This document shows positions 1 to 7,164 of a DNA stretch of 64,000 nucleotides, piece by piece; position 1 is the stretch's first letter, and the number at the start of each line of letters is the position of its first letter. The stretch covers positions 522,498 to 586,497 of the forward strand of contig NZ_JTDB02000001.1 of assembly GCF_000785435.2 (NCBI RefSeq). The letters are read 5' to 3'. Position numbers and translations under genes: made by a program. The notes beneath the pieces are model-generated. The model ran no database searches, was not told the DNA's origin, and was given only the letters and a program-made list of their open reading frames with translations. Source of the stretch: Paraburkholderia sacchari (GTDB lineage: Bacteria > Pseudomonadota > Gammaproteobacteria > Burkholderiales > Burkholderiaceae).

Positions 1-968
1 GCATCGGCAAGATCGAGACGCCGGAAGGCATCGAGTGGATGGTCGCTTCGGAGTCGGTCGCGCTCGAAGGCATCGGCTTCGAGTTCGTGCGCGACGTGCA
101 GCCGGGCGAGGCGGTGTTCATCGACTTCGACGGCAACCTGCACGCGCAGCAATGCGCGGCGGCGCCCAAGCTGAACCCCTGCATTTTCGAGCTCGTGTAC
201 CTCGCGCGTCCGGACTCGGTGATCGACGGCGTGCCGGTCTACAACGCGCGCCTGCGCATGGGCGACTATCTGGCCGAGAAGATCAAGCGCGAACTGCCCG
301 ACGTGAAGATCGACGTGGTCATGCCGATTCCCGACTCGTCGCGCCCGGCGGCCATGCAGGTCGCGAACAAGCTCGGCGTCGAGTATCGCGAAGGCTTCTT
401 CAAGAACCGCTACGTGGGCCGCACCTTCATCATGCCGGGCCAGGCCATGCGCAAGAAGTCGGTGCGCCAGAAGCTCAACGCCATGGGCATCGAGTTCAAG
501 GGCAAGAACGTGCTGATCATCGACGATTCCATCGTGCGCGGCACCACCTCGCAGGAAATCGTGCAGATGGCGCGCGACGCCGGCGCGACCAAGGTGATCT
601 TTGCTTCGGCGGCGCCGCCCGTGAAGTACCCGAACGTCTACGGCATCGACATGCCCACGCGCGGCGAGCTGGTCGCGCATGGCCGCACCGACGAAGAAGT
701 GGCGCGCATCATCGGCGCGGACCATCTCGTGTATCAGGACGTTGAGGCGCTCAAGCAGGCCGTGCGCGACATCAATCCCGAACTTACGGAGTTCGAAGCT
801 TCGTGCTTCGACGGCGATTACATCACCGGCGACATCACGAGCGCGTATCTGGACAAGATCGAGCTGGCGCGTCTGGCACCCCAGGCGCAGTCCGACCGCG
901 ACGCCGCGAGCGACGCGATGGACGGCGGCACGCGCTCGCAGCTGCATCTACAACTCTCGGTGGAGTAA
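1..968 (+). CDS. purF: Amidophosphoribosyltransferase, C-terminal part (5' end outside window)
   Basis: Catalyses the first committed step of purine synthesis: PRPP plus glutamine gives phosphoribosylamine. The reading frame is already open at the left edge (codons start at base 3), so about the last 320 residues are present. The N-terminal Ntn glutaminase domain lies outside the window. The phosphoribosyltransferase domain is shown by the PRPP loop VLIIDDSIVRGTT (nt 510-548) and by the upstream stretch PIPDSSRPAA. The C-terminal tail ending in LHLQLSVE is typical of beta-proteobacterial PurF. metZ follows in the same direction after a clear terminator, the usual purF-metZ order in Burkholderia. 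Identification is firm; only the truncation is unusual. Confidence 0.96.
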   Translation, partial: IGKIETPEGIEWMVASESVALEGIGFEFVRDVQPGEAVFIDFDGNLHAQQCAAAPKLNPCIFELVYLARPDSVIDGVPVYNARLRMGDYLAEKIKRELPDVKIDVVMPIPDSSRPAAMQVANKLGVEYREGFFKNRYVGRTFIMPGQAMRKKSVRQKLNAMGIEFKGKNVLIIDDSIVRGTTSQEIVQMARDAGATKVIFASAAPPVKYPNVYGIDMPTRGELVAHGRTDEEVARIIGADHLVYQDVEALKQAVRDINPELTEFEASCFDGDYITGDITSAYLDKIELARLAPQAQSDRDAASDAMDGGTRSQLHLQLSVE

Positions 969-1032
969 GCGTAGCGAACGGGGAGCGCGTGCATGGCGCG
1001 CTTGCCGCGCCGAACTCCACGCAGTTCCAGAG

Positions 1033-1067
1033 AGCCCGCTTCTGCCGACGCAAAAGCGGGCTTTTTT
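1033..1067 (+). terminator. Rho-independent terminator after purF
   Basis: A 9-bp perfect stem, AGCCCGCTT (1033-1041) with AAGCGGGCT (1054-1062), encloses a 12-nt loop and runs into a six-T tract (1062-1067). It lies 65 bp after the purF stop and 47 bp before the metZ start, so metZ probably has its own promoter or depends on read-through. Confidence 0.85.
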
Positions 1068-1113
1068 GCGCCTGTTTCAGGCACGGCGGCTTCACGAAAC
1101 GGAAAATGCGAAT

Positions 1114-2310
1114 ATGAACGACGACCTCAACTTCGACACGCTGGCGGTGCGCTCGGGTTCGCTGCGCAGCGAGTTCAACGAACATTCGGAAGCGCTCTTT
1201 CTCACGTCGAGTTTCTGTTTTGGCAGCGCCGCCGAGGCGGCCGAGCGCTTCAAGCACTCCGAAACCGGCTACACGTACGCGCGTTTCACGAATCCGACCG
1301 TCACCATGTTCCAGGATCGCCTGGCCGCGCTCGAAGGCGGCGAGGCGTGCATGGCCACGGCCTCGGGCATGGCCGCGATCATGTCGGTGGTGATGGCGGC
1401 GTTGCAGCAGGGCGATCACATCGTGAGCTCGCGCAGCCTGTTCGGTTCGACGCTCGGCATGTTCTCGCAGATCTTCCCGCGCTTCGGCATCACGACCACC
1501 TTCGTCGATCCTTCCGATCTCGACGCGTGGAAGAACGCCGTGCGCCCCGAGACGAAGATGTTTTTCCTCGAAACGCCGTCGAACCCGCTCACCGAAGTGG
1601 CCGATATCGAAGCGGTGGGCAAGCTTGCGAAGCAGGCCGGCGCGCTGTTCGTGGTCGACAACTGCTTTTGCAGCCCGGCGTTGCAGCAGCCGCTCAAGTT
1701 CGGCGCCGATGTCGTGATGCACTCGGCCACCAAGTTCCTCGACGGCCAGGGCCGCGTGCTGGGCGGCGCGCTGGTGGGCTCGAAGCAGTTCATCATGGAA
1801 ACGGTGTTCCCGTTCGTGCGCAGCGCGGGCCCGACGCTTTCCGCGTTCAATGCGTGGGTGCTGCTCAAGGGCCTGGAGACGCTCTCGCTGCGCGTGGAGA
1901 AGCAATCGGCCAACGCGCTCGAAATCGCGCGGTGGCTCGAGGCGCATCCGGCTGTGAAGCGCGTCTTTTATCCGGGGCTCGAATCGCATCCGCAGCACGC
2001 GCTCGCGATGCGCCAGCAGAAGTCGGGCGGCGCGATTGTCTCGTTCGAGCTCAAGGGCGATACGCCCGAAGCGCAGCGCGCGAACGCCTGGCGCGTGATC
2101 GACGGTACCAAGGTCTGCTCGATCACCGGCAATCTCGGCGATACGCGCACGACCATCACGCATCCGGCCACTACCACGCATGGCCGCATCACGCCCGAGG
2201 CGCGCGCTGCGGCGGGTATTACCGAAGGGCTGATCCGGCTTGCGGTGGGCCTCGAAGATCCGCGTGACGTGCGCCGCGATCTCGCGCATGGGCTCGACGC
2301 GGCGCAGTAA
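1114..2310 (+). CDS. metZ: O-succinylhomoserine sulfhydrylase
   Basis: PLP enzyme of the Cys/Met metabolism family (398 residues). It condenses O-succinylhomoserine with sulfide to give homocysteine in methionine synthesis. Seen in the sequence: the PLP-phosphate region with TYARFTNPT (res 54-62), the central DNCFCSPALQQPL, and the Schiff-base lysine in HSATKFLDGQGR (K207). The frame stays open upstream to 679, but the ATG at 1114 (MNDDLNFDTLAVRSG) matches the family N terminus and lies beyond the purF terminator, so I take it as the start. MetB or MetY activity cannot be excluded from sequence alone. The neighbouring purF and the overall pattern favour MetZ. Confidence 0.92.
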   Translation: MNDDLNFDTLAVRSGSLRSEFNEHSEALFLTSSFCFGSAAEAAERFKHSETGYTYARFTNPTVTMFQDRLAALEGGEACMATASGMAAIMSVVMAALQQGDHIVSSRSLFGSTLGMFSQIFPRFGITTTFVDPSDLDAWKNAVRPETKMFFLETPSNPLTEVADIEAVGKLAKQAGALFVVDNCFCSPALQQPLKFGADVVMHSATKFLDGQGRVLGGALVGSKQFIMETVFPFVRSAGPTLSAFNAWVLLKGLETLSLRVEKQSANALEIARWLEAHPAVKRVFYPGLESHPQHALAMRQQKSGGAIVSFELKGDTPEAQRANAWRVIDGTKVCSITGNLGDTRTTITHPATTTHGRITPEARAAAGITEGLIRLAVGLEDPRDVRRDLAHGLDAAQ

Positions 2311-2354
2311 GAGCCGCACATTCAAATTACGCATTTCTTGTTATTGAGTTCGTC

Positions 2355-3215
2355 ATGGCCGTCATTCGAGCGTTGTTCGTTTATCCGGTGAAGTCCTGCG
2401 GCGCGATCGCGCTCGATCGCGCGCAGCTCGACGCGAAGGGGTTGCCATGGGACCGTCACTGGATGGTGGTGGACGAGAACGGCCGCTTCGTCTCGCAGCG
2501 CGAAATCGCAGCGATGGCGCGCATCGTGCCGGCGTTCGTCGAGGGCGGCGTGCGTCTCACGATGACGGACATGGACGCGCCCCTGGATCTTTCTTTCACG
2601 CCGCGCGGCAACGAAGCGCGCATGCGGGTGACGGTCTGGAAGGACTCCTTCGAAGCCCTCGACGAAGGCGATGAAGCCGCGCGGTGGTTTTCGCAGGCGC
2701 TTGGCGTGGCGGTGCGCCTGGTGCGTTTTGCGCCGGACGTTACGCGCCTCGCGAGCAGGCAGTGGACGAACGACGAGGACGTGCCCACGCAGTTCGCCGA
2801 TGGCTTTCCGCTGCTTGTCGCGAGCGAAGCGTCGCTGGCGGACCTGAACGCGCGTCTCGCGGCGAAGGGCGCAGCGCCGGTGCCGATGAGCCGTTTCCGC
2901 CCGAACATCGTCGTGGATGGCGTCGATGCATTCGACGAAGACTTTATCGACACGCTGTCGATCGATGGCGGCGGCATTGTGCTGCGCTTCGCCAAGCCGT
3001 GTGCGCGCTGCCCGATCACGACGATCGATCAGCGCACGGGCGAGCGCGATGCCCAGTGGCCCGCCGAGCCGCTCGACACGCTCGCGGCGTTCCGCGCCGA
3101 TCCGCGCGTGGATGGCGGGCTCACGTTCGGGCAGAACGCGATGGTGGTCGCGGGCGCGGGCGAGCGTCTCGTGGTGGGCGCGCAGGCGCAGTGGGAATAC
3201 CGCTTCGAAGAATGA
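2355..3215 (+). CDS. MOSC domain protein (YcbX/YiiM-like)
   Basis: A 286-residue cytoplasmic protein with the two-part layout of YcbX-like proteins. The MOSC_N beta-barrel is in residues 1-120 (starting with FVYPVKSCGAIAL and GLPWDRHWMVVDENG). The MOSC domain is in residues 130-285 (SRFRPNIVVDG, KPCARCPITTIDQ, LTFGQNAMV). MOSC domains bind molybdenum cofactor or move sulfur. The pair of cysteines in KPCARC includes the conserved one that contacts the metal. Such proteins act in N-hydroxylated base reduction or Moco handling, but the substrate here is unknown. The gene follows metZ by 44 bp in the same direction and may be cotranscribed with it. No iron-sulfur domain is fused at the C terminus. 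Confidence 0.88.
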   Translation: MAVIRALFVYPVKSCGAIALDRAQLDAKGLPWDRHWMVVDENGRFVSQREIAAMARIVPAFVEGGVRLTMTDMDAPLDLSFTPRGNEARMRVTVWKDSFEALDEGDEAARWFSQALGVAVRLVRFAPDVTRLASRQWTNDEDVPTQFADGFPLLVASEASLADLNARLAAKGAAPVPMSRFRPNIVVDGVDAFDEDFIDTLSIDGGGIVLRFAKPCARCPITTIDQRTGERDAQWPAEPLDTLAAFRADPRVDGGLTFGQNAMVVAGAGERLVVGAQAQWEYRFEE

Positions 3216-3258
3216 TGGCGCAGCGGAGTGCGCGCGGGTTGGTGTCGAATCGCGTCTA

Positions 3259-3279
3259 GCCGGCGCTCAGTGCGCCGGC
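3259..3279. terminator. Hairpin between convergent MOSC and AraC genes
   Basis: GCCGGCGC (3259-3266) and GCGCCGGC (3272-3279) form a perfect 8-bp stem with a 5-nt loop. It overlaps the stop codon of the minus-strand AraC gene. There is no T tract on either side, so this is at best a weak or Rho-assisted bidirectional terminator. Confidence 0.4.
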
Positions 3280-4082
3280 AGCGCGCGCCACTGCCCGGGC
3301 GCGAACCCGAAGCGCCGCGTGAACGCATGCGTGAACGCGCTCTGGTCGCCGAAGCCTACTTCCAGCGCAATGTGCGTGAGCGAGAGGCGCGGATCCGCGA
3401 GCAGCATGAGCGAGGTGTCCAGGCGCAGGCGCTGCAAATAGCGATGCGGCGTCTCGCCGAACGCTTCGATAAAGAGCTGATGAAAGCGCCGCATGCCGAA
3501 GCCGCAATGCGCGGCCAGATCGGCAATGCGCAACGGCTCCGCGAGATGTGCGCGCAGCCAGCGGTCGACACGCGCGAAGTCGAGGCCCGCCGCGGCTTCG
3601 AAGGCGTCGCTGCCGGCGATGCCCGCCTGCGCGAGCACGGCGGCGCACAATTGCGCCGAGGCGTCCCAGTGAAAGCGGCGCGCACGCGGATCGGCGCTCG
3701 CGTGCGTGCCGTGTGCCGGCGTATCGCTACGTTGTGCTTGCGAGGCAATCTCGCGCACTAGCTGCGTGAGCGCCGGGTCGATGCGCACGGCGCGCGCCGT
3801 GTCGAAGAGCCGCTCGGGCACCGCCAGCGCTGCGGCGGGCAAGTCCAGCACGAGCAGGCGGTTCTCGCCGATACCCGCGTAATCGTGCCGCGCACCGGCC
3901 GGAATCAGCCAGGCCGAACGCGGGTCGATGCGCTCGCCGACACCGTCCACCGTCATCACCATCTCGCCGTCGAGCCCCAGCACGATCTGGTGAAAATCGT
4001 GCACGTCGGTTTCCTCGATTGCGCCGTAGCAGCGCAAGGCGATGCCGGGCGCGGCGACCGATGAGGCGTGATGCGGATTCAT
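3267..4082 (-). CDS. AraC-family transcriptional regulator
   Basis: A 271-residue regulator. The N-terminal cupin-like sensing domain covers roughly residues 10-100 (HDFHQIVLGLDGEM, AWLIPAGARHDYAG). The C-terminal double helix-turn-helix covers about 170-268, with IADLAAHCGFGMRRFHQLF as the first HTH and THIALEVGFGDQSAFTHAF as the second, ending in the signature FGFAPGQWR. The ligand is unknown. The gene converges on the MOSC gene and lies 36 bp beyond the FKBP gene, which is read on the same strand, so the two could share a transcript. Confidence 0.92.
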   Translation of the reverse strand: MNPHHASSVAAPGIALRCYGAIEETDVHDFHQIVLGLDGEMVMTVDGVGERIDPRSAWLIPAGARHDYAGIGENRLLVLDLPAAALAVPERLFDTARAVRIDPALTQLVREIASQAQRSDTPAHGTHASADPRARRFHWDASAQLCAAVLAQAGIAGSDAFEAAAGLDFARVDRWLRAHLAEPLRIADLAAHCGFGMRRFHQLFIEAFGETPHRYLQRLRLDTSLMLLADPRLSLTHIALEVGFGDQSAFTHAFTRRFGFAPGQWRALPAH

Positions 4083-4118
4083 GGCGAACGATGCGTGGAG
4101 CGCGCTGCTCAGCGAGGC

Positions 4119-4460
4119 TTAAACGGCGAGCAGTTCCACTTCGAACACGAGCGTGGCGTTCGGCGGAATCACGCCGCCCGCGCCGCGCACGCCGTAGCCG
4201 AGTTGCGGCGGGATCGTGAGCTTGCGCACGCCGCCCACCTTCATGCCCTGCACGCCTTCGTCCCAGCCCTTGATGACCATGCCGCCGCCCAGCACGAAGG
4301 CGAACGGGTCGTTGCGGTCCTTGCTCGAATCGAACTTCTGGCCGTCCGTGAGCCAGCCGGTGTAGTGCACGCTGACGGTTTGGCCGGCCTTCGCCTCGGC
4401 GCCGCTGCCTTCGGTCAGGTCTTCGTACTTGAGGCCGGATGCGGTGGTCACGATGGACAT
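4119..4460 (-). CDS. FKBP-type peptidyl-prolyl cis-trans isomerase
   Basis: A single-domain FKBP of 113 residues without a signal peptide, so cytoplasmic. It catalyses proline isomerisation during protein folding. The whole protein is the FKBP fold: [18 protein letters not shown], the active-site stretch [27 protein letters not shown] and VFEVELL. Start [15 protein letters not shown] at 4460 is preceded on the minus strand by AGGAG at about 7 nt. This is the short form usual in Burkholderia. Identification is firm; client proteins are unknown. Confidence 0.95.
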   Translation of the reverse strand: MSIVTTASGLKYEDLTEGSGAEAKAGQTVSVHYTGWLTDGQKFDSSKDRNDPFAFVLGGGMVIKGWDEGVQGMKVGGVRKLTIPPQLGYGVRGAGGVIPPNATLVFEVELLAV

Positions 4461-4663
4461 GGAACACTCCTGAATCGGAAAAAAGGAAAAGCGTTATTGT
4501 AGGCGCTTTGCAGGGCGAGCGAGGCGCCCCGCCCGCGGGTGCTTCGCGTATGCCCCGGCTCCATGCGCCTTCGCAGGCACGTCGCGTGCGGTGCGCGTGG
4601 GGCGTCCGGCGGCGCGAGCCGCATGAGACGAAGGCGCAGCGAAGCCAATCCATCATCGCTGCC

Positions 4664-4669
4664 TATAAT
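4664..4669 (+). promoter_or_regulatory. Consensus -10 box before the degenerate kinase gene
   Basis: A perfect TATAAT sits 43 bp upstream of the ATG at 4712. No good -35 hexamer is present at 16-18 bp, so this is an incomplete sigma-70 prediction. Confidence 0.4.
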
Positions 4670-4711
4670 TGGGGCGGGCCCGCCCCCGGCGAGCGAAAGA
4701 AAAGGAATCCG

Positions 4712-5473
4712 ATGGCGTCCACCTCTCCCACCCCGAGCGAGCGCACGGCGCATTTGTGTGCCGAAGCCGCGCTGTTCATGCGCGATCACGTGCTCTCGCG
4801 CGTGTCGCACGACTTGCGCAGTCCGCTGAACGCAATCCATAGCTGGGCCTATGTGCTCGAGCGCAAGATCGACGGCGCCGATGCCGCCGCGCAGCGCGCG
4901 CTCGCGGGCATCCGCACGGGCGTCGAGCAGCAGGTGCAACTGCTCGAAACGCTCGTCGATAAGACGCGCGCCGAGACACGCAAGCTGCACATCGAGCGCG
5001 CGCCGTTCGCGCTCGACGCGCTGATAGACGAAACTCAGGACGAGGCGCGCCGCGCGCTCGCCGACGCGCGCGGCGTCAGCCTCTCTGTGCAGGGCGTGCC
5101 CACCGGCGCGACGCTCGACGCCGCGCGCGAGCGCATCGGCCAGGCGCTCTGGCTCATGCTGGCGTTCGCGACGGAGGCAAGCACGCCGGGCGCGGTGATC
5201 ACGCTGGACGTGAGCGCGACGGCCACGGCCGCTCAATTCGAGGTGCATTGGCAGGCGAACGGCGCGGCGCTCGCCGACGAGACACTGCCGCATTTGTTCG
5301 AAGCATTCGCCCGGGCTCAGGCGCGCGAGCCGCAGGAGGCGGGCCGCGCTCCGTGGATGCTGGCGCTGTGCCAGCGCGTGGCCGAGGCGCATGGCGGGCG
5401 CTTCGAGGCGCGTCCGCTAGTGGAAGGCGAGGCCGCCGCGCTCACGCTGAACGTGCCAGTCAGCGGCGCATAA
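4712..5473 (+). CDS. Soluble sensor-kinase-like protein with degenerate ATPase domain
   Basis: A 253-residue protein with a HisKA dimerisation helix at residues 22-90. Its H box is SHDLRSPLNAI, with H33 as phospho-acceptor. The following ~150 residues have the length and placement of a HATPase_c domain but not its motifs. The N-box asparagine is missing (LWLMLAFATEASTPG at 146-160). The G1 DxGxG is replaced by HWQANGAAL, and the G2 glycines are replaced by APWMLALCQ. Only the terminal AEAHGGRFEA region looks canonical. There is no transmembrane or sensor domain and no response regulator beside it. The frame is open upstream to 4439, but ATG 4712, with AAAGGAAT ahead of it, gives the best start. 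It probably cannot autophosphorylate and may be a histidine-containing adaptor. Confidence 0.75.
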   Translation: MASTSPTPSERTAHLCAEAALFMRDHVLSRVSHDLRSPLNAIHSWAYVLERKIDGADAAAQRALAGIRTGVEQQVQLLETLVDKTRAETRKLHIERAPFALDALIDETQDEARRALADARGVSLSVQGVPTGATLDAARERIGQALWLMLAFATEASTPGAVITLDVSATATAAQFEVHWQANGAALADETLPHLFEAFARAQAREPQEAGRAPWMLALCQRVAEAHGGRFEARPLVEGEAAALTLNVPVSGA

Positions 5474-5649
5474 CAGGCTCGTGACGGGCTCCTCCGGCGC
5501 GGGCGTTTAACAACCCCGCTCGAACCGCGCGATCCGGGCGCGGCGTCAGGCCGCATGGGCATCGGTCTCGCGGCGCAGGCGCGCTGCAAGCGCGTCGCGT
5601 CGGGCGCACGGGCTTAGCCACATGGGCAATCCGGCCCGCCCGTCCAGGC

Positions 5650-5676
5650 CTTACAGGGTTCTTTCACCCTTATACT
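5650..5676 (+). promoter_or_regulatory. Possible promoter of the CorC/HlyC-type gene
   Basis: CTTACA (5650-5655) and TATACT (5671-5676) are 15 bp apart, 30 bp upstream of the start. The spacer holds the inverted repeat AGGGT-N6-ACCCT (5655-5670), which could be an operator. The spacing is short, so confidence is low. Confidence 0.35.
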
Positions 5677-5705
5677 GAGCGATTCGTTTCCCGGAGCCCT
5701 TTCTC

Positions 5706-7145
5706 TTGAGTCAGCTTATCGCTCTCGCCGGCGCGCTGTTGCTTGTTGCCCTCAACGGTTTCTTTGTCGCGGCGGAGTTCGGTCTCGTCAAGCTGCGCGC
5801 GACGCGCGTGCAAAGCCTGGCGACCCAGCACGGCTTGCGCGGGCGGCTGCTCGCCAAGGTCCATGGCCAGCTCGATGCCTATCTTTCCGCGTGCCAGCTC
5901 GGCATCACGCTCGCTTCGCTCGGCCTCGGCTGGATCGGCGAGCCGGCCTTCGCGCAGTTGCTCGAACCCGTGTTCGATCTCGTGGGCGTGCGTTCGCCTG
6001 AGCTGATCCACGCCATTTCGCTGGCGTTCGCGTTTACCGTGATTTCGTTCCTTCACATTGTGGTGGGGGAACTCGCGCCCAAGTCGCTCGCGATTCGCGA
6101 AGCCGAGAAGATCTCGCTATGGGCCGCCGCGCCGCTGTACGGTTTCTACTGGATGATGTATCCGGCCATCTGGGTGCTCAATTCGAGCGCGAATGCGGTG
6201 CTGAAACTGGTGGGCCTTTCGGCGGAGCACGGCACCGAGGCGCATTACTCGACCGACGAACTCAAGCTGATTCTGCGCAGCCGCCGCTCGGCGGAGGAGG
6301 CGCAGGCCGAAGAGCGCGCGCAAGCCGATGCGCGTGCGCTGGTGGACGGCCGCGCCGGCGGTTTCGCTCGACGCGCGAGGCGTGCCGGGAGCGCGGCAGG
6401 CGCGGCGCATGGCGCGGACACGTACAGCGCCGACGAATGGAACGCGCTCGCGCATTCGCTGGACTTCTCGCGCCTGACGGTTTCGGATCTCATGCGCCCC
6501 GGGCACGAGATGGTGGGCCTGCGCCGCGACCTGTCGCTCGCCGAGAACATGCAGATCGTCGCGCGCCATCGCTTCAGCCGCTATCCGCTCTTCGAGGACG
6601 CCTCGGGCGAGCGCGTGGCGGGCCTCATTCACCTGAAGGATCTGCTGCTCGCGCGCGAGGCGGGCCACGCACTCGACGACCTCGGCAAGTTCGTGCGCCC
6701 CGTGCAGTACGTGAAGCCCGAGACGCCCGCGCTCGCGCTGTTCCGGCGCTTTCGCAAGGGCGGGCCGCACTTCGCGCTGGTCGGGCGCAAGGGCATGCGG
6801 CCGGGCGGTTTTCTCACGCTCGACAATATGCTCGGCGCGCTGGTGGGCCAGATTCACGACGAATTCCATCAGGCCGACACCGACTGGACCCGCATGGACG
6901 ACGGCACCCTGATGGGGCGCGGCAGCTTGCCGGTGGTGTCGCTGGAGCAGGCGCTAGGCATCGATATCGACGAAGGGCGCGCGGAGTCGGTGGGCGGCCT
7001 CGTGATTCATGCGCTCAACGATCTGCCCACCGAGGGGCAGCGGGTCGAGTTCGACCGCTTCGACATCGTCGTCAAGAAGATGAAGGGGCCGCGCATCGTG
7101 CTCGTGCGCGTGTATCCGAAGGATCTGGAGGACGAGGGCGGCTGA
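5706..7145 (+). CDS. CorC/HlyC-family membrane protein (DUF21, CBS pair, CorC_HlyC)
   Basis: A 479-residue inner-membrane protein related to CorC/CorB ion transport and TlyC hemolysin families. The N-terminal DUF21 transmembrane domain covers about residues 1-190 (LIALAGALLLVALNGFFVAA, VISFLHIVVGELAPKSLA). A CBS pair covers about 255-370 (VSDLMRPGHEMVGLRRDLSL). A CorC_HlyC domain covers about 395-475 (TLMGRGSLPVVSLEQALGI). The start is TTG at 5706 with GGAG about 10 nt upstream; the protein begins directly with a hydrophobic segment. The linker between DUF21 and the CBS pair (res ~198-240) is rich in Ala, Arg and Glu and looks expanded. Likely roles are Mg/Co efflux or envelope integrity; the substrate is not evident. 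The gene converges on treY, 19 bp apart. Confidence 0.88.
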   Translation: MSQLIALAGALLLVALNGFFVAAEFGLVKLRATRVQSLATQHGLRGRLLAKVHGQLDAYLSACQLGITLASLGLGWIGEPAFAQLLEPVFDLVGVRSPELIHAISLAFAFTVISFLHIVVGELAPKSLAIREAEKISLWAAAPLYGFYWMMYPAIWVLNSSANAVLKLVGLSAEHGTEAHYSTDELKLILRSRRSAEEAQAEERAQADARALVDGRAGGFARRARRAGSAAGAAHGADTYSADEWNALAHSLDFSRLTVSDLMRPGHEMVGLRRDLSLAENMQIVARHRFSRYPLFEDASGERVAGLIHLKDLLLAREAGHALDDLGKFVRPVQYVKPETPALALFRRFRKGGPHFALVGRKGMRPGGFLTLDNMLGALVGQIHDEFHQADTDWTRMDDGTLMGRGSLPVVSLEQALGIDIDEGRAESVGGLVIHALNDLPTEGQRVEFDRFDIVVKKMKGPRIVLVRVYPKDLEDEGG

Positions 7146-7164
7146 GTTCGCGCCGAGGTTGGCC

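Noticed and set aside
6290..6440. Possible frameshift in the CorC/HlyC-type gene
   Set aside because: The DUF21, CBS and CorC_HlyC parts are in one frame on both sides of the biased linker, so an insertion or expanded linker explains it better.
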